Shown here piece by piece: positions 41,170 through 49,539 of a stretch of DNA of 64,000 nt; position 1 is the stretch's first letter, and each line of letters begins with the position of its first letter. The DNA lies in NCBI GenBank assembly GCA_963757125.1, contig CAVWQP010000003.1, forward strand, positions 186,001-250,000, given 5' to 3'. The notes beneath the pieces are model-generated. The model was not told the origin of the DNA and did no database searches. It saw nothing but the letters and a program-made list of their open reading frames with translations. The position numbers were made by a program, and so were the translations under genes. This DNA comes from CAVVSD01 sp963757125. Lineage in GTDB: Bacteria > Actinomycetota > Thermoleophilia > Solirubrobacterales > Solirubrobacteraceae.

Positions 41170-42375
41170 CTACTCGGGCTTGTGCGCGCGGACCTGGAAC
41201 GTCGACAGGAACCGCGTCGCGAACCCGTTGCGCGCCGCGCGCAGGTACAGCCGCCACACGCGCACGCGCTCCTCGCCCGCGAGCTCGATCGCGCGCGGCA
41301 GGTCGGACTCGAGGTTGTCCACCCACGCCTGGAGCGTCCGCTCGTACTGGCCGTGCAGCCCCTCGACGTTGTCGATGACGTAGCGCGCCTTCTCCATCGC
41401 GAGGATCACACGCGACAGGTGCAGCGGCGCGCCGTCGGGGAACACGTAGCGCTCCGAGAACGGGCCGGCCTCGGGATCGCCGTGGCGCACGCGGGCGATG
41501 CCGTGGTTGAGCAGCCTGCCGCCGGGCTTGAGGATCGCGTAGAGGTTCGCCAGGTAGGCGTCGATGTTGCGGCTGCCGACGTGCTCGACCATGCCGATGC
41601 TCGACACCGCGTCGAACTCCTCGGCCGGCAGGTCGCGGTAGTCGCGCACCTGGAACTCGATCCTGTCGGAGAGCCCGGCCTCCGCCGTGCGCTGCCGCGC
41701 GAGCTCCGCCTGCGGCGGTGAGAGCGTGATGCCGAGGACCCGCGCGCCGTACTCGCGGGCGGCGTGCCGGGCGAACGAGCCCCACCCCGAGCCGACGTCG
41801 AGGACGTAGTCGCCCGGCTTGAGGGCGAGCTTGCGGCAGACCATGTCGAGCTTCTCGAACTGGGCCTCCTCGAGCGTCGTCGCGCCCCGGTCCCAGACCG
41901 CGCAGGAGTACGTCATCGACTCGTCCAGGAAGTGCGCGAAGAACTCGTTGGAGACGTCGTAGTGGTGGCGGACCGCGCGCTGGTCGCGCACGATGCTGTG
42001 CCGGCGACCGGCCGGCCGCAGCTCGGCGGCCGGGACGGGCGGGGGCTTCTGCAGCCCCGACGCCCGCGCGGCGGCGAGCGCGAGCTGCGCCTGGGCCTTG
42101 CGGTCGATCGCCGGCGGCTTCCAGGTCCCGACGACGTCGAGCGTCGAGTCCATCTCGTCGGGGACGATGTCGCCGGCCACGTAGGCCCGGCCGAGGCCGA
42201 GCTGACCGGGCGCGCTCAGCGCGTACGCGAACGCACGCGGGGAGCGGATGTCGAACGTCGGGCCGCCCCCGGTCGTCGACGGGATGCTCGTCCCGTCCCA
42301 GAACCGGATGCTGAACGGGCGCTCGGGGAAGTGCGCCAGGAAGGCCTGGCGGAACGGCGCGGTGGTCGCGAACAT
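41170..42375 (-). CDS. Cyclopropane-fatty-acyl-phospholipid synthase family methyltransferase
   Basis: 401 residues. AVRHHYDVSNEFFAHFLDES and MTYSCAVWDRGATTLEEAQF are CFA-synthase hallmarks; YVLDVGSGWGSFARHAAREY binds S-adenosylmethionine; SIGMVEHVG and FPDGAPLHLSRV complete it. It adds a methylene (or methyl) group to unsaturated chains in membrane lipids. ATG at 42375 lies 4 nt after the desaturase stop, an arrangement that lets a double bond be introduced and then modified. Confidence 0.93.
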   Translation of the reverse strand: MFATTAPFRQAFLAHFPERPFSIRFWDGTSIPSTTGGGPTFDIRSPRAFAYALSAPGQLGLGRAYVAGDIVPDEMDSTLDVVGTWKPPAIDRKAQAQLALAAARASGLQKPPPVPAAELRPAGRRHSIVRDQRAVRHHYDVSNEFFAHFLDESMTYSCAVWDRGATTLEEAQFEKLDMVCRKLALKPGDYVLDVGSGWGSFARHAAREYGARVLGITLSPPQAELARQRTAEAGLSDRIEFQVRDYRDLPAEEFDAVSSIGMVEHVGSRNIDAYLANLYAILKPGGRLLNHGIARVRHGDPEAGPFSERYVFPDGAPLHLSRVILAMEKARYVIDNVEGLHGQYERTLQAWVDNLESDLPRAIELAGEERVRVWRLYLRAARNGFATRFLSTFQVRAHKPE

Positions 42376-42379
42376 CGGG

Positions 42380-43345
42380 TCAGATCGCAGCGCGGTGCGC
42401 CTGCTGGCGCTCCGGCGAGACACGAACGACGTCCCAGACCAGCCCGACCTTCTCCATGCCGCGGATGAGCAAGGCGGAGGGGTCGACCTGCCAGCCCTTC
42501 ATGCCGTGCTCCGCTGACGTGGGGAACGCGTGGTGGTTGTTGTGCCACGACTCGCCCAGCGTCGGTATCGACAACCAGAACACGTTGCGCGACTCGTCCT
42601 CGGTGTCGTACGCACGACGGCCGAAGAAGTGGCAGAGCGAGTTGATGCTGAAGGTCGAGTGGTGCACGAGCAGGACGCGGACGAGGCCGCCCCAGAGCAT
42701 GCCGCTCAGGCCGGTCATGAGCGATCCGCCGATGAGCCAGCCCAGGAGGAACGGCAGGATGAAGCCGGAGATCGCCCAGACGACGAAGGTCCTGTCGACG
42801 AAGCGGACGACCGGGTCCTTGAGCAGGTCGGGCGCGTAGCGCGTCTTCAGCCCGCGCTGGGTGTGCTCGAACAGCCACCCGACGTGCGCGTGGGACAGGC
42901 CCGCGAGCGCGCCCTTCAGGCCGTGGCCGAAGTCGACGTGGGGGCTGTGCGGATCGCCCTCGACGTCGGAGAAGACGTGGTGCTTGCGGTGGTCGGCGAC
43001 CCACGAGATGACCGGGCCCTCGATGGCCATCGAGCCGAGGACCGCCAGGATCGCGCGGACCGCGTTGCTCGTCTTGAACGCGCGGTGCGTGAAGAGGCGG
43101 TGGAAGCCGACCGTGATGCCGAAGCCGGTCAGCAGGTAGCAGATGAACAGCACGATCAGATCGCTGACGTGCAGCCACGAGTTCCAGAGCTGCCAGCCGA
43201 CCAGGCCGAGGCCCAGGATCGGGACGATCGTCACTGTCCCCGTGATGATGCGATCACGGGTCTCGTTCGCGACGGGCTGGACGTCGTCGCGCGGGCGGCC
43301 GCCATCGGCCCCGCCCTCGGTGGGTGCCTGTACCTCTACGGTCAT
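42380..43345 (-). CDS. Acyl-CoA/acyl-lipid delta-9 type desaturase
   Basis: About 321 residues. The three histidine boxes of the di-iron membrane desaturases are present: HRLFTHRAF, HRKHHVFSD and HNNHHAFPTS. Four membrane helices flank them (VTIVPILGLGLVGWQLW, VLFICYLLTGFGITVGF and a pair near FILPFLLGWLIGGSL). It introduces a double bond using O2 and an electron donor such as ferredoxin or rubredoxin. ATG at 43345 chosen; TTG 6 nt upstream is possible. TAGGCT lies 9 nt before the ATG. Confidence 0.93.
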   Translation of the reverse strand: MTVEVQAPTEGGADGGRPRDDVQPVANETRDRIITGTVTIVPILGLGLVGWQLWNSWLHVSDLIVLFICYLLTGFGITVGFHRLFTHRAFKTSNAVRAILAVLGSMAIEGPVISWVADHRKHHVFSDVEGDPHSPHVDFGHGLKGALAGLSHAHVGWLFEHTQRGLKTRYAPDLLKDPVVRFVDRTFVVWAISGFILPFLLGWLIGGSLMTGLSGMLWGGLVRVLLVHHSTFSINSLCHFFGRRAYDTEDESRNVFWLSIPTLGESWHNNHHAFPTSAEHGMKGWQVDPSALLIRGMEKVGLVWDVVRVSPERQQAHRAAI

Positions 43346-43394
43346 CGACAAGTGAGCCTAACGGTTCGTACCCCGCCCCGGCGGACCGCAAGCA

Positions 43395-44543
43395 CTACGC
43401 GGCCAGGCGCGACTCGGCGTCGTAGAGCCCGGTCACGCGGCGCTCCGCGGCGCGACCGAGTGCCCGCGCCGCGGCGAGGAGCTCGGGGCCGGAGTGCGAC
43501 GACATCACGGCCATCCGCACGCGAGCGTCGCCCTCGGCCAGCGCCGGTGGGGCGATCGGCTCCACGACGACGCCCTCCTCCAGCGCGGCGGCGCAGAAGC
43601 GGCGGGCGTCGGCGTCGTCGGCCGCGGCGAGGGACATGACCTGGGTCTCCGACCCCGTCACGTCCAACCCCTCGCCCGCGAGCGCGTCGCGCATGATGCC
43701 CGCGTTGGCCTGGAGCTTGGCGACCCGGCGGTGGCCGTCGCCGAGCTGTCCGAGCGCGGCGAGCGCCGCCGCGCTGGCGGGCGGCGACGGCGCGGCGGAC
43801 CCCGCCAGCGCGCTCGCTCCCGCGGCCACCTCGCGCAGGACGGCGGCGTCACCGGCGATGACCCCGCCGTAGGAGCCCAGCGCGGTGCCGAGGCTGCAGA
43901 CCACGACGTCCGCCTCGCCGTCGAGCCCGGCCTCGGCGAGCGCGCCGCGCCCGCCGGGGCCGAGGCAGCCGATCGCATGCGACTCGTCGACGACCAGCCG
44001 GGCGCCGCCGCGGCGGACGGCCTCGCACAGCTCGGCCAGCGGGGCGACGTCGCCGTCGCGCGCGAAGACCGCCTCCGTCACGACGAGCGCGGGCTCCGGG
44101 CCGCGACCGGCCCGGCCGGCCTGCAGCTCCCACGCGACCTGCTCGGCGTCACCGTGGTGGTAGGCGACGGTCTCGCCGCGCGCGAGCCGACAGGCGTCGG
44201 CGAGCGCCGGGCAGGCGAGCTCGTCGACGAGGATCGTCGTGCCCGCGCGCCCGAGCGAGGCGACCGCCGCCAGCGCGGCGAGGTAGCCGGAGCCCGCCAG
44301 CAGCGCGGCCTGCGACCGGAGGAACCCGGCGAGCCCCTCCTCGAGGCGCCGGTGGATGAGCATGGTCCCCACGCCGGGCCGGGCGGCCCCCGCGCTCGCG
44401 CCCCAGCGCCGCACGGCGTCGGCGGCGGCCTCGCGGACGCGAGGGTGGTCGGCGAGACCGAGGTAGTTCGCCGAGGAGAGCACGGTCACCGGCCGGCCGT
44501 CGAGCACGACGCGCGGGCCCGGGGGCCCGCTCACGAGGCGCAT
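43395..44543 (-). CDS. AONS/KBL-like aminotransferase-fold protein lacking the PLP lysine
   Basis: 382 residues of the alpha-oxoamine synthase type: VLSSANYLGLADHPRVREAA, GVGTMLIHRRLEEGLAGFL, LVVDESHAIGCLGPGGRGAL (Asp that holds the pyridine nitrogen) and SLGTALGSYGGVIAGD. The last motif is normally [ST]xSKALGSxGG with the Schiff-base Lys; here the aligned residue is Thr. The gene is intact in length, so this is not simply a broken copy. It may be a non-catalytic or mechanistically altered paralog of BioF. ATG at 44543 with AGGAGG 5 nt upstream and TAGTTT further up. Confidence 0.8.
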   Translation of the reverse strand: MRLVSGPPGPRVVLDGRPVTVLSSANYLGLADHPRVREAAADAVRRWGASAGAARPGVGTMLIHRRLEEGLAGFLRSQAALLAGSGYLAALAAVASLGRAGTTILVDELACPALADACRLARGETVAYHHGDAEQVAWELQAGRAGRGPEPALVVTEAVFARDGDVAPLAELCEAVRRGGARLVVDESHAIGCLGPGGRGALAEAGLDGEADVVVCSLGTALGSYGGVIAGDAAVLREVAAGASALAGSAAPSPPASAAALAALGQLGDGHRRVAKLQANAGIMRDALAGEGLDVTGSETQVMSLAAADDADARRFCAAALEEGVVVEPIAPPALAEGDARVRMAVMSSHSGPELLAAARALGRAAERRVTGLYDAESRLAA

Positions 44544-44601
44544 CCGATCCTCCTGATCGCGAGATGGATGCAGGGAAAACTAGGTCCGCGACCGGACGGA
44601 G

Positions 44602-44814
44602 CTACTCGAGGGTGACGAGGGGCTCGCCCTCGCGCACGGCCTGGCCCTCCTCGACATGGATCGCGCTGACCGTGCCGGTGTCCTCGGCCTCGACGGGCAT
44701 CTCCATCTTCATCGACTCGAGGACGACGACCGTGTCGCCCTCCGCGACCGCGTCGCCGAGCGCGCACTCGATCTTCCACACCGTGCCCGTGATGTGGGCC
44801 TCGACGTCGGGCAT
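44602..44814 (-). CDS. Biotin carboxyl carrier-like protein (biotin/lipoyl attachment domain)
   Basis: 70 residues, a single biotinyl domain: ITGTVWKIECALGDAVAEGD, VVVLESMKMEMPVEAEDTGT (the biotinylated Lys in MKM) and VEEGQAVREGEPLVTLE. It would carry CO2 for a biotin-dependent carboxylase whose other subunits are not in the window. ATG at 44814. Confidence 0.92.
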   Translation of the reverse strand: MPDVEAHITGTVWKIECALGDAVAEGDTVVVLESMKMEMPVEAEDTGTVSAIHVEEGQAVREGEPLVTLE

Positions 44815-44821
44815 GCGCGCC

Positions 44822-44827
44822 AGCGTA
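44822..44827 (-). promoter_or_regulatory. -10 element of leaderless biotin carrier promoter
   Basis: Minus-strand TACGCT ends 7 nt before the ATG at 44814. Same hexamer as before the rubredoxin gene. Confidence 0.5.
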
Positions 44828-44911
44828 CCGACCGCGTGGAGGGTGATCGGGGTCCAAGTTCCGACCGCGTGTCGATGGGCGGCCCGCGTTCACGACCGTA
44901 CATTTCCCGGC

Positions 44912-45004
44912 ATGCGATTCACCTCGCTGCGCCGGCGTCATCCGTCTCCTCCTGCGACGAGCCTCGGCGATGCGATGGGGAGCGTGGTCGTCGTGGTGGC
45001 CTGA
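44912..45004 (+). CDS. Putative 30-residue leader peptide with a Val run
   Basis: A possible small gene in the 365-bp gap 44815-45179. ATG at 44912 is preceded by TACATT ending 7 nt upstream, the arrangement of leaderless promoters in this window. The peptide begins MRFTSLRRRHP and ends MGSVVVVVA, with five consecutive Val codons just before the TGA at 45002. Two hairpins follow before the acyltransferase gene, so ribosome position could influence folding. No homology evidence is available; it may be non-coding. Confidence 0.35.
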   Translation: MRFTSLRRRHPSPPATSLGDAMGSVVVVVA

Positions 45005-45023
45005 CCCACCGTCACGACGGCAC

Positions 45024-45120
45024 CCGGGCTGAAGAGCCCGGAATCCAGGTGGATCGGTCGAGGCCGAGGGGACTCCGGCGGCGGACGGGACAGCCGCCGC
45101 CGGAGCCGGCCTCGACCGAT
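45024..45120 (+). promoter_or_regulatory. Double hairpin leader (attenuator-like) ahead of PlsC
   Basis: Hairpin 1: CCGGGCT (45024-45030), GAAG loop, AGCCCGG. Hairpin 2 is exceptional: ATCGGTCGAGGCC (45053-45065) pairs with GGCCTCGACCGAT (45108-45120), and inside it CTCCGGCGGCGG (45073-45084) pairs with CCGCCGCCGGAG (45094-45105), a 25-bp stem with one small internal loop. It is not followed by a T run. It lies between divergent genes, so it cannot terminate either neighbour's 3' end and must act on the transcript of the gene at 45180, or as DNA. Confidence 0.5.
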
Positions 45121-45179
45121 TGCCTGGGCATCGGACAACCGGCGTTCCGAGCGGTCCGCACGGGTATGTTCGGCCGCGC

Positions 45180-45962
45180 ATGGATGCGGATATCCCCCCC
45201 GATCCCGGCCTCGCGCCGATGCGCGCGCAGGTCTACAAGGATCCTCGGCCTGCCGAGCACTTCGATCGCTTCCACGAGCGTGCACGCACGCGGGAGCCCG
45301 ACGCGGTCTACGAGTTCGTCCGCGTCCTCACGACGCTCTACGGACTGGGCGCGCTGCGGTTGCGATCGATCTCCGAGGAGAAGGTGCCGCAGCACGGCGC
45401 CGTCCTCCTCGCGCCGAACCACTTCTCGTTCCTCGACCACTTCTTCCTCGGTGCCGCGCTGCGCCGCAAGGTGCGGTTCATGGCGAAGTCCCAGCTGTTC
45501 ACACCGCCGCTGCAGACGGTCTTCACACATGGCGGTGTGTTCCCGGTCCGCCGTGGCCATCGCGACGAGGAGACGTTCATCACCGCGCTGTCGATCCTCG
45601 AGCGCGAGGGCTGCGTGGCGATGTACCCCGAGGCCGGCCGGTCGCGGACCGGCTCGCTGAGCGATTCGGTCAAGCCGGGTATCGGGCGCCTCGCGCTGCA
45701 GTCGGGGGCGCCGGTCGTCCCGGTGGCGATCCACGGGTCCTCGCGCGTGCGCAACTGGCGGCGCGGCCAGTTCCCGATGGTGACGGTCCAGTACGGCGAC
45801 CCGATCCGCTACGCGGTCGTCGATGACCCCACGCGCGAGCAGCAGCAGGCGGTGGCGGAGGAGATCTTCGCCGAGGTGCGCGAGTTGTACGACGGCCTCG
45901 AGCGGCTCGGCCGCCGCGGGGTCATGCGGCAGGTCCGCGAGCAGACGGCGCTCGCGTCGTGA
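45180..45962 (+). CDS. PlsC-family 1-acyl-glycerol-3-phosphate acyltransferase
   Basis: 260 residues. LLAPNHFSFLDHFFLG (NHxxxxD), VFPVRRGHRDEETF and YPEAGRSRTGSLSDSVKPGI (EGxRS-type motif as EAGRSRTG) and VPVVPVAIHG are the four acyltransferase blocks. It makes phosphatidate or a related lipid at the inner membrane and is a second PlsC homolog beside that at 12.8-13.5 kb. ATG at 45180; its transcript may start far upstream at the peptide/hairpin leader. The next gene overlaps its stop. Confidence 0.88.
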   Translation: MDADIPPDPGLAPMRAQVYKDPRPAEHFDRFHERARTREPDAVYEFVRVLTTLYGLGALRLRSISEEKVPQHGAVLLAPNHFSFLDHFFLGAALRRKVRFMAKSQLFTPPLQTVFTHGGVFPVRRGHRDEETFITALSILEREGCVAMYPEAGRSRTGSLSDSVKPGIGRLALQSGAPVVPVAIHGSSRVRNWRRGQFPMVTVQYGDPIRYAVVDDPTREQQQAVAEEIFAEVRELYDGLERLGRRGVMRQVREQTALAS

Positions 45963-47530
45963 GCTCCCACATCCGACGGTGGACCGCGGCCGCGGTGCTG
46001 GCGGCCCTGCTCGCCCTTGCCGCGACGGCGAGCGACGCGCACGCGCTCCAGCTCGTCCAGATCGGCGACTTCGCGTCGCCCACGTACGTCACCGCGCCGC
46101 CCGGCGACCCCTCGCGCGTGTTCGTGGTCGAGCGCGGCGGGACGATCCGCGTCGTGCGCGACGGCGTCCTGCAGCCGACGCCCTTCCTCGACCTCGGCGC
46201 GGGCGCGACGACGGAGGACGGTGAGCGGGGCCTCCTCTCGCTGGCGTTCTCGACCGACTACGCGACGAGCGGTCGCTTCTGGATCTTCTACACGGCGGCC
46301 GACGGCTCGCTGCGCGTGGAGGAGGGGCTGCGCGATCCGGCGAACGCCGACCGCTCGCTGCCCAACCGCGTGGCGACCCTCACGCTGCCCCACCGCCTGC
46401 AGGCCAACCACAACGGCGGCCAGATGCAGGTCGGGCCCGACGGCGCGCTCTACATCGGCATCGGCGACGGGGGCGGCGAGAACGACCCCTACAGCAACGG
46501 TCAGAACATGACCGTGCGCGACGACACGGGCGCCAGCGGCCAGCACACCCTGCTCGGGAAGATCCTGCGCATCGCGCCGAACCCGGCCGGCGGCTACACG
46601 ATCCCCCCGGGCAACCCGTTCCCCGCGCCGGCCGCCGAGGTCTGGGACATGGGCCTCCGCAACCCGTATCGCTTCACGTTCGACCGCGCGACCGGCACGA
46701 TGGTCATCGGCGACGTGGGGCAGGACAAGGTCGAGGAGGTCGACGTCGCCCCTCCCGGGGTCGGCGGCCTGAACTTCGGCTGGAGCTACCAGGAGGGCAA
46801 CCTCCCGGGGCCGCACCCGGCGCCCGCCGGCTTCGTGGCGACCCAGCCGACGCTCACGTTCCCGCACTCCTCGGGCTTCTGCTCGATCATCGGCGGCGCG
46901 GTCTCCCGCGACCCCGCCGTGCCGGAGCTCGCCGGCCGCTACGTCTTCGGCGACTACTGCCTCGGCAAGATCTGGTCCGCGTCCCTCGAGGGCGGCCAGG
47001 CGACCGCGGGCGACGCGGGGCTGCCGGCGGTGCCGTCGCTCTCGTCGTTCGGCGAGGACGCGTGCGGTCGCGTGTACGTCACGTCGCTGGCGGGGCCGGT
47101 GTACCGGATCGCCGACGGCGGGGAGTGCGTGCTGAGCCAGCAGGTCGGCGCGCGGTCGGGCGACACGCGCCCGCCGTCGCTGCGCGTCCGCGTGAACCAC
47201 CTCCAGCGGGTCCTGCGGACCGGCGTCCTGCAGCTGCGGGTGCGCTGTGACGAGCAGTGCACCGTCCGGACGGGTGGCGGCGTACAGGTGCGGCGGATGG
47301 CGCACAGCTCGGCCGCGACGAGCGCGCTGTCGTTCGCGAGCGTGCGGCGCACGCTCGCCGGCGGCGCCCTCGTGCGCCTGCGCGTGCCCGTGTCCGCGCG
47401 GACGCGACGCGCCATGCGGCGCGCGTTCGCACGCGGCGACCGGCGCGTCACCGCGCGCCTGTCGCTCCGCGCGACCGACGCCGCCGGGAACGTGGCGCGC
47501 AGGACGGTCCTCATCCGGGTGCGTCGGTAG
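45959..47530 (+). CDS. Secreted PQQ-dependent sugar dehydrogenase-like protein
   Basis: 523 residues. Signal peptide about 1-29 (AAVLAALLALAATASDAHA). The six-bladed propeller of glucose/sorbosone dehydrogenase follows: FASPTYVTAPPGDPSRVFVV, GERGLLSLAFSTDYATSGRF, LQANHNGGQMQVGPDGALYI and GDGGG, WDMGLRNPYRFTFD, and NFGWSYQEG. Residues about 400-523 are an extra Arg-rich beta module (LRVRVNHLQRV, VRTGGGVQVRR), a type often found at the ends of surface proteins of this lineage. GTG overlaps the acyltransferase stop. Substrate and true PQQ use are unknown. Confidence 0.87.
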   Translation: MSSHIRRWTAAAVLAALLALAATASDAHALQLVQIGDFASPTYVTAPPGDPSRVFVVERGGTIRVVRDGVLQPTPFLDLGAGATTEDGERGLLSLAFSTDYATSGRFWIFYTAADGSLRVEEGLRDPANADRSLPNRVATLTLPHRLQANHNGGQMQVGPDGALYIGIGDGGGENDPYSNGQNMTVRDDTGASGQHTLLGKILRIAPNPAGGYTIPPGNPFPAPAAEVWDMGLRNPYRFTFDRATGTMVIGDVGQDKVEEVDVAPPGVGGLNFGWSYQEGNLPGPHPAPAGFVATQPTLTFPHSSGFCSIIGGAVSRDPAVPELAGRYVFGDYCLGKIWSASLEGGQATAGDAGLPAVPSLSSFGEDACGRVYVTSLAGPVYRIADGGECVLSQQVGARSGDTRPPSLRVRVNHLQRVLRTGVLQLRVRCDEQCTVRTGGGVQVRRMAHSSAATSALSFASVRRTLAGGALVRLRVPVSARTRRAMRRAFARGDRRVTARLSLRATDAAGNVARRTVLIRVRR

Positions 47531-47538
47531 CCGGGGGC

Positions 47539-47544
47539 TACGTT
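47539..47544 (+). promoter_or_regulatory. -10 element of leaderless methyltransferase promoter
   Basis: TACGTT ends 7 nt before the ATG at 47552; no ribosome-binding site intervenes. This spacing favours the ATG over the TTG at 47543, which overlaps the hexamer. Confidence 0.5.
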
Positions 47545-47551
47545 GGACCGG

Positions 47552-48274
47552 ATGCCATTTGAAATCAGGTTTCCTGACAGCAACGAGGCGGCGGACCAGG
47601 ACGAGGAGTTCTGCGAAGTCGTACTCGACGGTGAGATCCGGAAGATCCGCTTCCACGACTACGACGAGATCTTCGAGGTGCCCGGCCTCTACGAGCAGCT
47701 CTTCTACGACGAGCTGCAGTGCACGTCCCCCGACGTCGTCATCGATCTGCTCGCCGAGAGCGTGCCGCTCGAGGGACTCCGGGTCCTCGACCTCGGCGCC
47801 GGGAACGGCATGGTCGGCGAGCGGCTGGCGAAGCTCGGCGTGGGCGAGCTGGTCGGCGTCGACATCATCCCCGAGGCGGCGACCGCGACCCATCGCGACC
47901 GGCCCGGCGTCTACGACGACTACGTCGTCGGGGACATGACCGACCTGCCGCAGGACGACCATCGCCGGCTCGCGGAGCGGCAGTTCACGTGTCTGACGAG
48001 CGTCGCCGCGCTCGGCTTCGGCGACGTCCCGCCCGAGGCCTTCACCGCGGCCTATGACCTCGTGCAGGACGAGGGCTTCGTCGCGTTCTGCATCAAGGAG
48101 GACTTCCTGCGCGAGGAGGAGTCCGAGGCGTCCGGCTTCGCGCGCCTCATGCGCGGGCTCATCGAGCGGGGCGAGCTCGAGGTCATCGGCGAGCACCGCT
48201 ACGACCACCGCAACTCGGCCGTGGGCGATCCGCTGTCCTACGTCGCCATGGTCGCGCGCAAGCAGACCGGCTAG
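47552..48274 (+). CDS. SAM-dependent methyltransferase
   Basis: 240 residues. An acidic N-terminal region (DSNEAADQDEEF) precedes a class I fold: LRVLDLGAGNGMVGERLAKL (motif I), LVGVDIIPEAA (motif II), VGDMTDLPQDD and a C-terminal GFVAFCIKEDFL. Similar proteins are annotated as generic methyltransferases; the acceptor is unknown. It stands alone on its transcript. Confidence 0.82.
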   Translation: MPFEIRFPDSNEAADQDEEFCEVVLDGEIRKIRFHDYDEIFEVPGLYEQLFYDELQCTSPDVVIDLLAESVPLEGLRVLDLGAGNGMVGERLAKLGVGELVGVDIIPEAATATHRDRPGVYDDYVVGDMTDLPQDDHRRLAERQFTCLTSVAALGFGDVPPEAFTAAYDLVQDEGFVAFCIKEDFLREEESEASGFARLMRGLIERGELEVIGEHRYDHRNSAVGDPLSYVAMVARKQTG

Positions 48275-48311
48275 GCGTTCGTACGGCCCCGGGGGCGGGG
48301 TCGTCAAGGAT

Positions 48312-49539
48312 GTGCGGTGCGGCACCGATCCCGATTCGGTGCCCGCCGCGCGCCCAACCGCCTCGTCCGAGCGCCTGACGTCGCTCGACGGCCTCCGCGG
48401 CCTCGCCGCGCTCGTCGTCATGGTGCACCACGTCGTGCTCGCGGGCGTGCCGATCCTCGCGGCGGCCTACCTCGCCGGCAGCCACGGCGCGTTGCCCGGC
48501 TGGGCCGTCCTCCTCGTCCACAGCCCGCTGCACCTGCTCTGGGCCGGCGAGGAGTTCGTCCTCGTCTTCTTCGCGCTCAGCGGCTTCGTGCTGACGATGC
48601 CCACCGTGCGCGGCGGGGTGCTCTCGCCGGCGCGCTACTACCCGCATCGCCTGCTGCGCCTCTACGGGCCGGTGTGGGCGGCCATCCTCTTCGCGGTCGT
48701 CGTGCGGTCGTTCGTCCCGCACGAGGCGGTCCCGGGCGCGAGCTGGTGGCTCAACGCCCACCAGGAGGCCGTCAGCCCGTGGCAGCTGCAGCACGACGGG
48801 ACGCTCGTCTTCGGCACCGGCGGCTTCGCGGCGACGAGCGTGCTCTGGTCGCTGCGCTGGGAGGTCCTCTTCTCGCTGTTCCTGCCCGTCTTCCTCCTGA
48901 TCGGCAAGCGCACGCGCGGGATGCCGTGGGCCGTCGCGGGCGTCGCGTTCGCGGTGCTCGCCCTGAGCGGCGGTCACGACTCTCCGCGCTACATGCCCGC
49001 GTTCCTGCTCGGCTCGCTCATGGCCTTCGAGATCGACCGGCTCCAGGCGCTCGGCGCGCGGCTCGCAGCGCCGACCGCTGGTCAACCGCGCCGTGAAGGC
49101 GCTGCTCGTCGCGGTCTGCGTCGTCTCGATGACCGCGGTGTGGTGGGTGCGGCCGGACTCGCCGGTCGTGGAGCACGGGCTGCGCGCGGTCGTGGCCGCC
49201 GGCGCCTGCATCGCGGTGGGCCTGCCGCTCGTGCTCGGGTCGCTGCGCTCGTTCCTGGACACCCCGGTCATGCAGTGGGCCGGCTCGCGGTCGTTCAGCC
49301 TGTACCTCGTCCACGAGCCGATCGTCGTGGCCGCGGCGTTCGCGCTGGGCGGCACGATGAGCGTCGCGCTCCTCGCCGCGGTCGCCATGCCTGTCGCGCT
49401 GCTCGCGGCGGAGGGCTTCTTCCGCGTCGCCGAGCGGCCGGTGCACCGCTGGTCGCGCGCGTTCGGGCTGTGGGTCGAGGCGCGGGTCAGCGCGCTGTCT
49501 GCGGCGTCCCGCAGGTCGCGCTTCCCGGGCAGCGCCTGA
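48312..49539 (+). CDS. Acyltransferase 3 family membrane protein (OafA-like; frame broken once)
   Basis: About 400 residues when two frames are joined near 49080 (one extra base). LTSLDGLRGLAALVVMVHHV contains the conserved Arg and active His; EEFVLVFFALSGFVLTMPTV and YYPHRLLRLYGPVWAAIL are further family motifs; the second part contains LYLVHEPIVVAAAFALGG near the end. Ten or so helices. These enzymes O-acylate cell-envelope sugars or peptides. GTG at 48312. The 3' end overlaps the convergent lysyl-oxidase gene by 53 bp. Confidence 0.8.

Noticed and set aside
45002..45180. Branched-chain amino acid operon attenuator
   Set aside because: The Val-rich peptide fits, but no biosynthetic gene follows and no T tract is present. 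Retained only as an unusual leader.
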